Positions 55,835 through 64,000 of a stretch of 64,000 nt of DNA are shown here, piece by piece; position 1 is the first letter of the stretch, and the number at the start of each line of letters is the position of its first letter. The notes below the pieces were generated by a model. It saw nothing but the letters and a program-made list of their open reading frames with translations. It did not search any database and was not told the DNA's origin. The stretch covers positions 1,054,001 through 1,118,000 of the forward strand of contig NZ_QPHM01000001.1 in the NCBI RefSeq assembly GCF_003336245.1, in the 5' to 3' direction. The DNA comes from Haloplanus salinus. Its GTDB lineage: Archaea > Halobacteriota > Halobacteria > Halobacteriales > Haloferacaceae. A program made the position numbers and the translations under genes.

Positions 55835-56082
55835 CGGTCCGCGACCTCGACCTCGTAGTCGTGGACGGTCGGGTTCGCGAGCAGTCGCTCGGCCATCTCG
55901 TCGGCGCGTTCGGCGGCCGCCTCCGCCGACGCCGCGTCGAGGTCGATTTCGAACCGATCGGCCGACCGAAGGTCGTCGAGTTCGAAGCCGAGTCGTTCGA
56001 GCGCGCGCTGGGTCGTCTCGGCCTCCGGATCGAGGACGCCCCGCTTGAGTCGCACCGTGACCGTCGCGGTGTAAGCCGTCAT
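55831..56082 (-). CDS. purS: FGAM synthase PurS subunit
   Basis: 83 residues. TATVTVRLKRGVLDPEAETTQRALERLGF and DVRSADRFEIDLDA-like pieces are characteristic of PurS, the small bridging subunit of the PurLQS complex. The N-terminal ATG at 56082 fits the family start; an in-frame longer reading would add seven residues. Overlaps purQ. PurL itself is not in the window. Confidence 0.93.
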   Translation of the reverse strand: MTAYTATVTVRLKRGVLDPEAETTQRALERLGFELDDLRSADRFEIDLDAASAEAAAERADEMAERLLANPTVHDYEVEVADR

Positions 56083-56161
56083 CGGTCGAGTGTGGACGGC
56101 CACGAGCCAAAGCCGTTTTGGAGTGGCGCGGCTCCCTCGGTACGAACGACCGGGGTGTGAC

Positions 56162-56194
56162 TCGACCGGCCGACCCGCCGAGTCGGCCGGTTCG
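56162..56194. terminator. GC-rich hairpin between purS and purC
   Basis: accggccgac at 56165-56174 pairs exactly with gtcggccggt at 56182-56191 around a seven-base loop. It lies in the gap after purC and before purS on the minus strand. It lacks a T run, so it may be a processing or attenuator structure rather than a terminator. Confidence 0.35.
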
Positions 56195-56266
56195 ACGACC
56201 CCCTGCTCGGCTGGGCGCCGTGGCCGATCGGTCGGTCGTTGGCGTGACGATCGACCGGTGTCGTCC

Positions 56267-57283
56267 TCAGAGCCCCCGCACCGCGCCCACGGCCTCGTCG
56301 ATGGACGGCGCGTCGAACCACGCCGCGCCCGTGTAGGCGTTCGCCCCCGCGGCGTACATGTCGGCGACGGCGTCGGTCACGTCTCCGGGCAGCGGGTTCG
56401 GCTCGACGGTACAGAGCGGCCGCCAGTCGGCCACGCCCCGGCGGTCGGCTTCGGCTTTCGCCTCGCTCACCGCCGCGACCCACTCGGGGTGGGCGCGCTT
56501 GTAGAACTGGCGCACCACCTCCTTGGACACCTCTTGGCCCTCGTAGGCGAAGCGATTCTCGTCGAACGTCCCCACCACGTCCGCCACGCGCACCTCGCCG
56601 TCGACGTAGCAACACTCGATCTTGCCGTCCTCGTGGACGAAGCCGGTCTCCGCCGCGCGTTCAGTGACGACGCGGTTCACCTCGCGGGCCACGTCCGCGA
56701 GTTCGTCGAGGTCGGCGGCGCCGGCGATGCGGTCGGCCTCGCTCCGGTCCAGATAGCGATCCTGTTCCTCGTACTTCGTCGAGAACTCGACGACCGGTTC
56801 CGGCAGGTCGACCGCATCGTCCGGCCACGAATCGCGGTCGAGGCCGTAGTCGCGCGGCTCGCCCCGCGACCGGAGACTCGACCCTACCGGTACCGTGTTC
56901 CGGAAGACGATTTCGAGCGGGATCAGGTAGTTCGACCCCGCCGCGCCGTGGTAGGCGTCGTAGTTGTAGTCGTCCCCGTCCTCGTAGGGCAGGTCCGGCA
57001 CCTGCACGAGGTCGATGGCGAGTTCGCGCGGCGCCTCGCGAACCTCGTCGAGGGGGACGGCGTCCGGACCGACGCCGCGGTAGTGGGTCGGCACGCCCTC
57101 GCGTTCGAGGCGGTCGAAGTTGAACGCGCCCATCGTACAGAGGCTCCGACCCTTCCCCGGAATCGTATCGGGCATCGGCCCCCAGTCGAAGACCGAGTAG
57201 TCGTCGGTGAAGGCGAAGCGCCCCGTTCCGGTCGCCGTCGCCGTGGGTTCGCGCTCGACGCGGAACTCTTTGACGCTGGTCAT
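56267..57283 (-). CDS. purC: Phosphoribosylaminoimidazole-succinocarboxamide synthase
   Basis: 338 residues. SAICAR synthase: [28 protein letters not shown] near the N-terminus, [23 protein letters not shown]-like ([18 protein letters not shown]), and [29 protein letters not shown] (ATP site [11 protein letters not shown]). Joins CAIR and aspartate in purine synthesis. ATG at 57283 gives MTSVKEFRV. In line with purS and purQ on the same strand. Confidence 0.94.
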   Translation of the reverse strand: MTSVKEFRVEREPTATATGTGRFAFTDDYSVFDWGPMPDTIPGKGRSLCTMGAFNFDRLEREGVPTHYRGVGPDAVPLDEVREAPRELAIDLVQVPDLPYEDGDDYNYDAYHGAAGSNYLIPLEIVFRNTVPVGSSLRSRGEPRDYGLDRDSWPDDAVDLPEPVVEFSTKYEEQDRYLDRSEADRIAGAADLDELADVAREVNRVVTERAAETGFVHEDGKIECCYVDGEVRVADVVGTFDENRFAYEGQEVSKEVVRQFYKRAHPEWVAAVSEAKAEADRRGVADWRPLCTVEPNPLPGDVTDAVADMYAAGANAYTGAAWFDAPSIDEAVGAVRGL

Positions 57284-57375
57284 AGTGGGTGACGCGGCGG
57301 CCGCCGGCAAGAACCTTTCAGTTCTCGAAGCGGCCGACCCCCGACGCTTTGACGCCGGCGCCCGTCGGACCGGTC

Positions 57376-57882
57376 GTGACCGATGCCGACACCGGGCCGG
57401 GTCCCGTCGTCGTCGACGCCGACGCGGCGACTCCCGTCGACCTCCAGCGGCTCCGCGACCTGAGCCACTTGCTCGACGACTCGATCCGGGTTCCGGGCAC
57501 CGACTACCGCATCGGGATCGAGCCCCTGATCGGGCTCCTGCCCGTCGTCGGCGACGCCGTCGGCGTGGCCATCTCCGCGTACGTCCTCGCCGTCGCCGCC
57601 CGGTCGGGCGTGCCGCGAGCGACGGTGGCCAGGGTCGCGTTCGTCCTCTGGCTCGACGCCGTCGTAGGGTCCGTCCCCCTCGTCGGTGACCTCTTCGACG
57701 CCTACTGGAAGGCTAACCTCCGGGCGACCCACCTCCTGGAGGCGCGTCTCGCCGACCCCCCGAGCGTCGCCGCCGACCGCCGGTATCTACGCCGGCTGGC
57801 CGTCGTCGCCGTCGCTCTCACGCTCGCCGTCGTCGCCGTACTCGTCGCCCTCGCGTGGTGGCTCGTGACCGCGCTGGGATAG
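57376..57882 (+). CDS. DUF4112 family membrane protein
   Basis: 168 residues, GTG start at 57376 after a ctttgac run. The core [46 protein letters not shown] then [36 protein letters not shown] is characteristic of DUF4112. Two helices flank; a third follows near the C-terminus. Function unknown. Between purC and pus10, not obviously in either operon. Confidence 0.82.
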   Translation: MTDADTGPGPVVVDADAATPVDLQRLRDLSHLLDDSIRVPGTDYRIGIEPLIGLLPVVGDAVGVAISAYVLAVAARSGVPRATVARVAFVLWLDAVVGSVPLVGDLFDAYWKANLRATHLLEARLADPPSVAADRRYLRRLAVVAVALTLAVVAVLVALAWWLVTALG

Positions 57883-57916
57883 CAAGACAGTTACGGACGC
57901 CGCCCCCGCATCCGCT

Positions 57917-59197
57917 ATGAGCCTCCTCGACGACGCGCGGCGTCTCGCCGCGACCGGGCCGGTGTGTGACGCGTGCCTGGGGCGTGTCTTCGCCGACCGG
58001 AGCTTCGGGTTGACCAACGCCGAGCGCGGCCGGTCACTTCGCGTCGCCGCCGCGCTCGACGACGACGAGCCCTTCGAGGGCGTCGGCGTCGCGGACTGCT
58101 GGGTCTGTGAGGGTCGCTGCGGTACGTTCGACGATTGGGCCGAGCGCGCCGCCGCTGCCGTCGAGGACGTCGAGTTCGAGACGTATCAGGTCGGCACCCG
58201 CACGCCCCCCTTGATCGAGGAGAACGAGCGCCTGCTCCGGGAGGAGGTCGGCGCCGACCCGGACGCGGGCGAGCCGTTCAACATGGAGTTCAACCGCGAG
58301 GTGGGCAAACGCGTCGGCCGCCTGATCGGGGCCGACGTGGACTTCGAGCGTCCGGACGTGCAGTTCGTCCTCGACGTCGACGCCGATCGAGTGGAGACGA
58401 CGATCAACTCCGCGTTCGTCTACGGTCGCTACCGCAAGCTGGAGCGGGATATCCCCCAGACGGAGTGGCCGTGTCGCGAGTGCGACGGGAGCGGACGACA
58501 GGGGAGTCAGCCCTGCGATCACTGCGGCGGCTCGGGCTACCTCTACGACCGGAGCGTCGAGGGACTGATCGCCCCGCTCGTCGAGGACGTGATGGACGGC
58601 GTCGACGCCGTCTTTCACGGCGCCGGCCGCGAGGACGTGGACGCCCGAATGCTCGGCACCGGCCGGCCGTTCGTCGTCGAGGTGAAGGAACCGCGCCGGC
58701 GGGATATCGACGTCGAACGCCTCGAATCGGACGTGAACGCCTTCGCCGAGGGCGCCGTCGAGGTGGAGAGGCTCCGGCTGGCGACCTACGAGATGGTCGA
58801 ACGCGTCAAGCGCCTCGACGCGAGCAAGACCTACCGCGCCGCCGTCGCGTTCGACGAGCCGGTCGGGGCCGACGCGCTCACGGGCGCCTCCGAAGAACTC
58901 GGCGGCGCGACGGTCGAGCAGTACACGCCCCAGCGGGTCGACCACCGACGGGCGAACCTGACCCGTACTCGCGAGGTGTACGCGATGTCGGCCGACCTCG
59001 ACGACCCGACCCACGCGACCGTCGAGATTCACGGCGCCGGCGGCCTCTACGTGAAGGAACTCGTCTCGGGCGACGACGGGCGGACGGAGCCGAGCCTCGC
59101 CGGCCTGCTCGGCGTCGACGCCCGTGTCACCGCCCTCGACGTCCTCGCGGTCGAGGGCGAGGACGAACCGTTCGAGGACGACGCCTACTTCGCGTAG
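57917..59197 (+). CDS. pus10: tRNA pseudouridine synthase Pus10
   Basis: 426 residues. N-terminal domain with two zinc knuckles CDACLGRVF and CWVCEGRCG (about 17-60), a THUMP-like region, and a C-terminal synthase domain with catalytic Asp in GREDVDARMLGTG (about residue 236). A CxxC pair CRECDGSG then CDHCGGSGYL (about 190-210) resembles a DnaJ zinc module. Pus10 makes pseudouridine 54 and 55 in tRNA, here upstream of the TrmY step. ATG at 57917. Confidence 0.93.
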   Translation: MSLLDDARRLAATGPVCDACLGRVFADRSFGLTNAERGRSLRVAAALDDDEPFEGVGVADCWVCEGRCGTFDDWAERAAAAVEDVEFETYQVGTRTPPLIEENERLLREEVGADPDAGEPFNMEFNREVGKRVGRLIGADVDFERPDVQFVLDVDADRVETTINSAFVYGRYRKLERDIPQTEWPCRECDGSGRQGSQPCDHCGGSGYLYDRSVEGLIAPLVEDVMDGVDAVFHGAGREDVDARMLGTGRPFVVEVKEPRRRDIDVERLESDVNAFAEGAVEVERLRLATYEMVERVKRLDASKTYRAAVAFDEPVGADALTGASEELGGATVEQYTPQRVDHRRANLTRTREVYAMSADLDDPTHATVEIHGAGGLYVKELVSGDDGRTEPSLAGLLGVDARVTALDVLAVEGEDEPFEDDAYFA

Positions 59198-59208
59198 GCG
59201 CGGGGTAC

Positions 59209-59799
59209 ATGATCGTCCGGCGTCTACGACCCTCTGTGACCGACGACCACGACCACGACCACGACCACGAACTCGAACTCGCGACGCTCGCGGGCGGCTG
59301 TTTCTGGTGTCTCGAAGCGCCGTTTCAGGAACTCGACGGCGTCCGGGCCGTCACGTCCGGCTACGCCGGCGGCCACGTCGACGACCCGACCTACGAGCAG
59401 GTGTGTTCCGGATCGACGGGCCACGCCGAAGTCGTACGGATCGAGTACGACCCCGGCCGCATCTCCTACACCGACCTCCTGACGGTGTTTTTCGCGCTCC
59501 ACGACCCGACGACGGAGGACCGACAGGGGCCGGACGTGGGGTCGCAGTACCGCTCGGCGGTCTTCACCCACGACGACGAGCAACGCGAGGTGGCCGCGGC
59601 GACCATCGAACGGCTGGCCGACGACTACGACGATCCCATCGTCACCGAAGTCGAGCCGCTCGACGCCTTCTACCCCGCCGAGGACTATCACCAGGACTAC
59701 TACGCCAACAACCCCCAGCGGGCGTACTGTCAGATGCAGATTCGCCCGAAGATGGAGAAGGTGCGCGAACTGTTCGCGGAGCGGGTGGCGAACGACTGA
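59209..59799 (+). CDS. msrA: Peptide methionine sulfoxide reductase MsrA
   Basis: 196 residues. Catalytic GGCFWCLEAPFQELDGV (Cys about residue 31), RIEYDPGRISYTDLLTVFFALHDPTTEDRQG, and AYCQMQIRPKMEKV. Reduces methionine S-sulfoxide. The N-terminus carries DDHDHDHDHELEL, a His-Asp run encoded by a six-base repeat. Start ATG at 59209 is 12 bases after pus10; a GTG at 59236 is the alternative and still keeps the His-Asp run. Confidence 0.95.
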   Translation: MIVRRLRPSVTDDHDHDHDHELELATLAGGCFWCLEAPFQELDGVRAVTSGYAGGHVDDPTYEQVCSGSTGHAEVVRIEYDPGRISYTDLLTVFFALHDPTTEDRQGPDVGSQYRSAVFTHDDEQREVAAATIERLADDYDDPIVTEVEPLDAFYPAEDYHQDYYANNPQRAYCQMQIRPKMEKVRELFAERVAND

Positions 59800-59895
59800 G
59801 GGACGGCCGACGGCGACGGGATGCGTTTCGGACGAACCGGTTACGGAGTCGAACGTGGACGACGCCCCGGGCCGTAGCGAGCGCGGGTCCGGCCC

Positions 59896-60561
59896 TCACT
59901 CTAGCGCCCGAATCAGCGCCGCCCCCTCGACGAACGGCAGGTCGTGCCGACGGGCGTACGCCTCGGCGTCGACCGTCGAGAGCGCGCCGCCCGTCTCGTC
60001 GTCGAGCATCTCGCAGCCGGCGACGGCGGGGGCGACGCCGGCCTCGCGGGCGAGCGCCAGGCCGAGTTCGGTGTGGCCGCGGCGCTCGTCGAGGAGACCG
60101 GACGCCCCCCGGAGGAGGTGGACGTGGCCCGGCGTCCGAAACTCGTCGGCGAAGGCGTCGACGCCTACGGCGTCGTCGTCGCTCACCTCGCCCAGCCGGC
60201 GGATGGTGAGTGCCCGGTCGTCGTCCGTGACGCCCGTGAAGCCGTCGCGGTGGTTCACCGTCAGCGAGAACGACGGACGGGCGTCGTAGCCGAGGTCGGT
60301 GTAGTCGTTCGCCGGGTGGTCGACCGACTCGTGGAGGAAGGGGAGGTCGAACCGGTCGGCGACGGCGGCGGGCAGCGCGACGAAGATCAGGCCACCGCCG
60401 TCGTTGCGGAGTCGCGCGACGGCCGCGGGCGTCACCGCGCTCGCGGGGTAGAGGAGGTCGGTCTCGCCCTCCCGGTCGTCGGCGTCGTGGACGAGCACCG
60501 GGTCGCCGCCCCGAAACGCCGCGACCGCCCGTTCCAGCGTCCCCGTGGATTCGCCGTGCAT
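59896..60561 (-). CDS. ribB: 3,4-dihydroxy-2-butanone 4-phosphate synthase
   Basis: 221 residues. Converts ribulose 5-phosphate to the four-carbon riboflavin precursor. Metal and active-site parts: DADDREGETDLLYPA, FRTPGHVHLLRG, RRGHTELGLALAREAG, and the conserved Glu in GCEMLDDETGG. The start ATG overlaps the stop of rbkR by one base (TGATG), so it is translated after the regulator. Confidence 0.95.
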   Translation of the reverse strand: MHGESTGTLERAVAAFRGGDPVLVHDADDREGETDLLYPASAVTPAAVARLRNDGGGLIFVALPAAVADRFDLPFLHESVDHPANDYTDLGYDARPSFSLTVNHRDGFTGVTDDDRALTIRRLGEVSDDDAVGVDAFADEFRTPGHVHLLRGASGLLDERRGHTELGLALAREAGVAPAVAGCEMLDDETGGALSTVDAEAYARRHDLPFVEGAALIRALE

Positions 60562-61271
60562 CACGGCGCCCCCACGTGGACGGTCAGGTCGTCGCCGTCC
60601 GAGAGGGCGAGTTCGTCCCGCAGTTTCGCCGGCGCGATGAGTTCGAGCTGTGTGGCGTCGTGGTGCGTGCGCTCGGGAACGATGACGTGGGCGCCGTCGT
60701 AGCTACCGGCGTCGCTCTCGACGCGGGCCGCGTAACACGTCGCCGGGCCGAACGTTCGGTCGCCGTCCTCCCAGCCGTCGATCCGGGTCGCCGCGCCCGT
60801 CTGTGCCCCCAGTTCGCCGCGTGCGCGGACGCTCGGGGGCGCGAGGTCGACGTTGAGCGTCCCCGCGAACGGCTCGTAGCCGAGTCGGTCGCGGAACTGT
60901 GCCATGTACCCCGACAGCGAGATGTAATGTTTTCCTTCGCCCATCCCGCTGGTCACCGTGCCGTCGAGCGACAGGGTGGCGTCGTCCTCGAACAGCTGCC
61001 GGTAGTCGGCGTACTCGCGCCGGAGTCGGGCCACGCCCGCGTCGGTGACGGCGATGCGCTGCCCGTCGGCCAACACCTCACGGTCGACGAGTCCCGCGTC
61101 GTCGAGACGCTGGAGCCGTCGCGAGGCGGTCTGTGCCGACGCGTCGAGCTGTTCGGCCAACCCCGAGCAGGATAGCTTCGCTCGGTCGTCGAGGCCGCCG
61201 GCCAGCGCGACTCGCTTCAGCGCGGCGAGTTCGGCCGGGCCGACCGTCGACGCCGCTGCGGTCTCTGCCAT
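60561..61271 (-). CDS. rbkR: CTP-dependent riboflavin kinase and regulator RbkR
   Basis: 236 residues. N-terminal winged helix (about 10-85) [32 protein letters not shown]-terminal riboflavin kinase (about 95-236) [36 protein letters not shown]. Uses CTP to make FMN, and the wHTH represses or activates riboflavin genes; family knowledge. It begins the rbkR-ribB operon. A TATA-like box lies 25 bases upstream. Confidence 0.95.
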   Translation of the reverse strand: MAETAAASTVGPAELAALKRVALAGGLDDRAKLSCSGLAEQLDASAQTASRRLQRLDDAGLVDREVLADGQRIAVTDAGVARLRREYADYRQLFEDDATLSLDGTVTSGMGEGKHYISLSGYMAQFRDRLGYEPFAGTLNVDLAPPSVRARGELGAQTGAATRIDGWEDGDRTFGPATCYAARVESDAGSYDGAHVIVPERTHHDATQLELIAPAKLRDELALSDGDDLTVHVGAP

Positions 61272-61289
61272 ACCCGGATGTACGACTCG

Positions 61290-61314
61290 TCGCGTATAAG
61301 CATAGCGAATACGG
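61290..61314 (-). promoter_or_regulatory. rbkR promoter and possible operator
   Basis: cgtataagcatagcgaatacg spans 61293-61313 and has inverted ends cgtat (61293-61297) and atacg (61309-61313). Read on the minus strand it contains a TATA-like ttatacg about 25 bases from the ATG. This is a plausible autoregulatory site for RbkR, by position. Confidence 0.45.
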
Positions 61315-61397
61315 TACGCATCACGGAACTGTGATGGTTTTCGCCGAGGGAGCGCGCCGTGGACGCGAGTGTCGGACGGCCGGCTAATGTGGGCCCG

Positions 61398-61526
61398 CTA
61401 CACCGGAAAGACGGCGCCGGCGATGAGCGAGCCACCGACCGTCGACACCGCGAGCGCCCCGAGTCCGAGCGCGAGTGCCAGAAACACCAGTATCCACCAC
61501 AACGGGACCGCGTTCGGCTCTGTCAT
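61398..61526 (-). CDS. Single-helix microprotein
   Basis: 42 residues: polar start MTEPNAVPLWW, then ILVFLALALGLGALAVSTVGG, one transmembrane helix, and a short hydrophobic end. It is too short for most gene callers. Start ATG at 61526, 40 bases after the stop of the MinD-like gene on the same strand, so an operon is possible. Function unknown. Confidence 0.5.
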   Translation of the reverse strand: MTEPNAVPLWWILVFLALALGLGALAVSTVGGSLIAGAVFPV

Positions 61527-61565
61527 AACTGCCCGTCGTCGTGGAGGCCCCAAAGAACTTCCCGT

Positions 61566-62360
61566 TCACCGCAGGAGCCAGCGCAGGAACCCCGTCCGTT
61601 CGTCGTCCTCGACGGTCGTGTGCGTCTCCGCTTCGTCGTCGCCCGCCGGCGCCAACGACTCGTCGCCCAGCAGGTCAGCCGCGAGCCGTCGGTAGGCGTC
61701 CGTCGCCGGGGCGTCTGGCGCGGCGACGACGAGTGGCTCGCCCCCCTCGGCCGCGGTCGATACCGCCGGGTCGTCCGGGATCGACCCCCGAATCGGGACG
61801 CCGAGGCGGTCGGCGACCGCATCCAGATCGGTCTCCGCCGTGACGCGTGTCACCACTGCCCCCGCCATCGGGGTCTCGAAGCGGCCGGCCACGTCCCGGG
61901 TCTTCGCCGTATCGCCGAGCGCGCCACGGTCCGGCGTCGACACGAGTAACACCTCGTCGGCGACCCGAAGGGGTTCGACGCTGTCGTGGCTCAACCCCGC
62001 CGACGTGTCGACGAGGGCTACTTCGACGTCCGCCCCGTCGAGGCCATCGAGCAACGCCGTCAGGTTCGACGGGTTGGCCGCCCCGAAGTCGTCGAGGTCG
62101 TCGGAAGCCGGGAGCACCCCGAGACCGACCGGTCCGTCGCGGCGCGCCTCGACGGCCGTCGCCCGTCCCGCGAGAACGTCGTGGACGGTCGGCCCCGTAC
62201 CGACGGCGACCCCGAGGGCGCCCGCGAGGTTCCCCATGCCGAGGTCGGCGTCGACGACGACCGTCCCGCGGCCGCCCGCGGCGAGGACGGCGCCGAGGTT
62301 CGCCACCGTCGTGGTCTTGCCGACGCCGCCCTTGCCGCTGGCGACCGCGTACACGCGCAT
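61566..62360 (-). CDS. MinD/ParA-type ATPase
   Basis: 264 residues. Deviant Walker A GKGGVGKTTTVANLG (about 9-23) with the signature Lys of the MinD/ParA class, and VVVDADLGMGN (about 34-44). The C-terminal part ends RTGFLRWLLR, a basic amphipathic stretch that may aid membrane attachment, as in MinD. Haloarchaea have several MinD proteins affecting motility or positioning. The neighbouring genes give no further hint. Confidence 0.88.
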   Translation of the reverse strand: MRVYAVASGKGGVGKTTTVANLGAVLAAGGRGTVVVDADLGMGNLAGALGVAVGTGPTVHDVLAGRATAVEARRDGPVGLGVLPASDDLDDFGAANPSNLTALLDGLDGADVEVALVDTSAGLSHDSVEPLRVADEVLLVSTPDRGALGDTAKTRDVAGRFETPMAGAVVTRVTAETDLDAVADRLGVPIRGSIPDDPAVSTAAEGGEPLVVAAPDAPATDAYRRLAADLLGDESLAPAGDDEAETHTTVEDDERTGFLRWLLR

Positions 62361-62509
62361 AGGTCGTCAGAAATCTCCGCCGGGGAGCATATAACTCTGC
62401 TCCCCACGGTGGGACGCGTCGAACGCTGTCGTCGGTCTCGCGGGCCGCCGAATCGGTCACGAAGCCCCCATCAAAGGTTACTTCACCGCGGCCGGCGCTA
62501 GACAGGGCA

Positions 62510-63754
62510 ATGAGTACCGACACGCAGGACGCCGACGACGACCGTCGGAAATACGAGTTCCGGAAGGTCATCGAGGACCTGAAGGAGTACGAGGGCTCCG
62601 GCACCCAACTCGTCACTATCTACATCCCGCCGGACAAGCAGGTTTCGGACGTCGTCGCTCACGTCACGCAGGAACACTCCGAGGCGAGCAACATCAAATC
62701 CAAGCAGACCCGGACGAACGTCCAGGACGCGCTGACGAGCATCAAGGACCGCCTCCGCTACTACGACACCTACCCTCCGGAGAACGGAATCGTCATCTTC
62801 AGCGGCGCCGTCGACGCCGGCGGCGGCCAGACCGACATGGTGACCAAGGTACTCGAGAGCCCGCCCGACCCCATCCAGTCCTTTCGCTACCACTGCGACT
62901 CCGACTTCCTGACCGAGCCGCTGGAGGAGATGCTGTCGGACAAGGGGCTGTTCGGCCTGGTCGTCCTCGACCGACGCGAGGCCAACGTCGGCTGGCTGAA
63001 AGGCAAGCGCGTCGACCCCGTCAAATCCGCCTCGTCGCTCGTCCCCGGCAAGCAGCGGAAAGGTGGCCAGTCCGCCCAGCGGTTCGCCCGCCTGCGCCTG
63101 GAGGCCATCGACAACTTCTACCAGGAAGTGGCGGAGATGGCTAACGATCTGTTCGTCCCCGAGCGCCACGACCTAGACGGCGTCCTCGTCGGCGGCCCCT
63201 CGCCCACGAAAGACGAGTTCCTCGACGGCGACTACCTCCACCACGAACTCCAAGACAAGGTGGTCGGCAAGTTCGACGTCTCCTACACCGACGAGTCCGG
63301 GCTCTACGACCTGGTCGACGCCGCACAGGACGTGCTCGCCGACCAGGAGATCATGAAGGACAAGGTGCAGATGGAGGAGTTCTTCGAGAACCTCCACGGC
63401 GGCGACCTCGCCACCTACGGCTTCGAGCAGACCCGTCGGAACCTCGTCATGGGTTCCGTCGACCGGCTGCTCATCAGCGAGGACCTCCGCAAGGACGTGG
63501 TCGTCTACGACTGCGACGGGGGCGAGGAGTTCGAGGTCGTCGACCGCCGCCACGCCACGCCCGATCACCGGTGTGAGGACGGGAGCGAGGCCGAGGTGAC
63601 GGAGCGCGAGGACGTGATCGAACACCTCATGACCATCGCGGAGCAACGCGGCACCGAGACGAAGTTCATCAGCACCGACTTCGAGAAAGGCGAACAGCTC
63701 TACGACGCCTTCGGCGGCGTCGCGGGTATCCTGCGGTACTCGACCGGCATCTAA
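62510..63754 (+). CDS. prf1: Peptide chain release factor aRF1
   Basis: 414 residues. Stop-codon recognition NIKS in EASNIKSKQTR (about 62-65), and the hydrolytic GGQ motif in GKQRKGGQSAQRFARLR (about 185-187). All three eRF1-like domains are present. Terminates translation on all stop codons. Start ATG is about 30 bases after an AT-rich run (aaaggttactt). Confidence 0.96.
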   Translation: MSTDTQDADDDRRKYEFRKVIEDLKEYEGSGTQLVTIYIPPDKQVSDVVAHVTQEHSEASNIKSKQTRTNVQDALTSIKDRLRYYDTYPPENGIVIFSGAVDAGGGQTDMVTKVLESPPDPIQSFRYHCDSDFLTEPLEEMLSDKGLFGLVVLDRREANVGWLKGKRVDPVKSASSLVPGKQRKGGQSAQRFARLRLEAIDNFYQEVAEMANDLFVPERHDLDGVLVGGPSPTKDEFLDGDYLHHELQDKVVGKFDVSYTDESGLYDLVDAAQDVLADQEIMKDKVQMEEFFENLHGGDLATYGFEQTRRNLVMGSVDRLLISEDLRKDVVVYDCDGGEEFEVVDRRHATPDHRCEDGSEAEVTEREDVIEHLMTIAEQRGTETKFISTDFEKGEQLYDAFGGVAGILRYSTGI

Positions 63755-63798
63755 GTCGAGGCGGAGTCCTTTTGACGCGCTCGGCTCACACCTCGTCA

Positions 63799-64000
63799 AT
63801 GTCACTCCTCCGTCGTCTCCGCACGCTCCGCGGCGAGCGTCCCGGCTTCGTCGCCGTCGCCTGTCTCGCACTCGCCGCCCTCGCAACGTATCCCGCCGTC
63901 GACTGGTATCTCCGCGCGCTCGATATCGCCCCCCGGTTCGGCTTCTGGGACTTCGGCGCCTACGCCGCCGCCACCGATCGCTGGGCGGCCGGCGGGTCCT
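63799..64000 (+). CDS. GT87-like mannosyltransferase, N-terminal part
   Basis: 67 codons before the window ends. VAVACLALAALATYPAVDWYL is the first membrane helix; APRFGFWDFGAYAAATDRWAAGG is typical of the DUF2029/GT87 family, whose members use polyprenyl-phosphate sugars. Assignment rests on this first loop only. Confidence 0.6.
   Translation, partial: MSLLRRLRTLRGERPGFVAVACLALAALATYPAVDWYLRALDIAPRFGFWDFGAYAAATDRWAAGGS

Overview
The window comes from a haloarchaeon (class Halobacteria). The DNA is very GC-rich and the proteins are acidic. Many genes begin about 25 bases after an AT-rich TATA-like box with no leader. The gene set is archaeal: CDP-archaeol synthase, a proteasome-activating ATPase, aIF2/5B, aRF1, archaeosine synthesis, a SAMP-type ubiquitin-like protein, a J-domain ferredoxin, a salactin/volactin-like actin and a PGF-CTERM surface protein. 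The genus cannot be fixed from the sequence; something near Haloplanus or another member of Haloferacales is a guess. No rRNA, CRISPR array, integrase, transposase or cas gene was seen, so this is mostly core chromosome with a few accessory islands and gene remnants.

Layout. 0-4.7 kb: end of carS, pyrE, three small membrane proteins, a thiamine-diphosphate enzyme divergent from a D-2-hydroxyacid dehydrogenase, and a tiny zinc protein. 4.7-5.1 kb: a non-coding element made of nested inverted repeats. 5.1-13.4 kb: MATE and MFS exporters, a response-regulator remnant, TenA, an FAD enzyme, a membrane-anchored sulfite-oxidase-like protein, small regulators and zinc proteins, tRNA-Ser(CGA). 13.4-17.6 kb: a frameshifted remnant, then a Rieske protein with a long extra domain, an alcohol dehydrogenase and an LLM flavoprotein. 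17.6-29.6 kb: housekeeping (Nob1, PRC-barrel, aIF2/5B, PAN, PepF), a formate/nitrite-channel fused to two Usp domains, CPBP protease, TgtA, cold-shock protein. 29.6-36.8 kb: ArcS, an aldehyde ferredoxin oxidoreductase homologue lacking its cluster cysteines, SAMP-like protein and partner, AzlCD. 36.8-43 kb: isocitrate lyase with a translationally coupled repeat peptide, ABC transporter, SppA-like protease, TrmY, tRNA-Pro(CGG). 43-52.8 kb: ferredoxin, surface glycoprotein, actin-like protein, arylsulfotransferase-like protein, Nudix, a complete aldehyde ferredoxin oxidoreductase, RaSEA. 52.8-64 kb: large Tat lipoprotein, purS/Q/C, Pus10, MsrA, ribB/rbkR, MinD-like ATPase, aRF1 and the start of a GT87-like glycosyltransferase.

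Shared themes. Archaeosine synthesis is unusually complete (TgtA, ArcS, RaSEA). With Pus10 and TrmY, five tRNA-elbow modification enzymes lie in one window. Two aldehyde ferredoxin oxidoreductase homologues can be compared directly: one has all cluster ligands, the other none. Several operons are tightly coupled by ATGA/GTGA overlaps (aor-zinc ribbon, SAMP-partner, azlC-azlD, ABC ATPase-permease, repeat peptide-aceA, purS-purQ, rbkR-ribB). Many of the unrecognised genes are very small: zinc-ribbon proteins under 90 residues and one- to three-helix membrane proteins. The most promising unexplained items are the 320-bp palindromic element, the repeat peptide coupled to aceA, the cluster-less oxidoreductase next to the SAMP pair, and the Rieske fusion.
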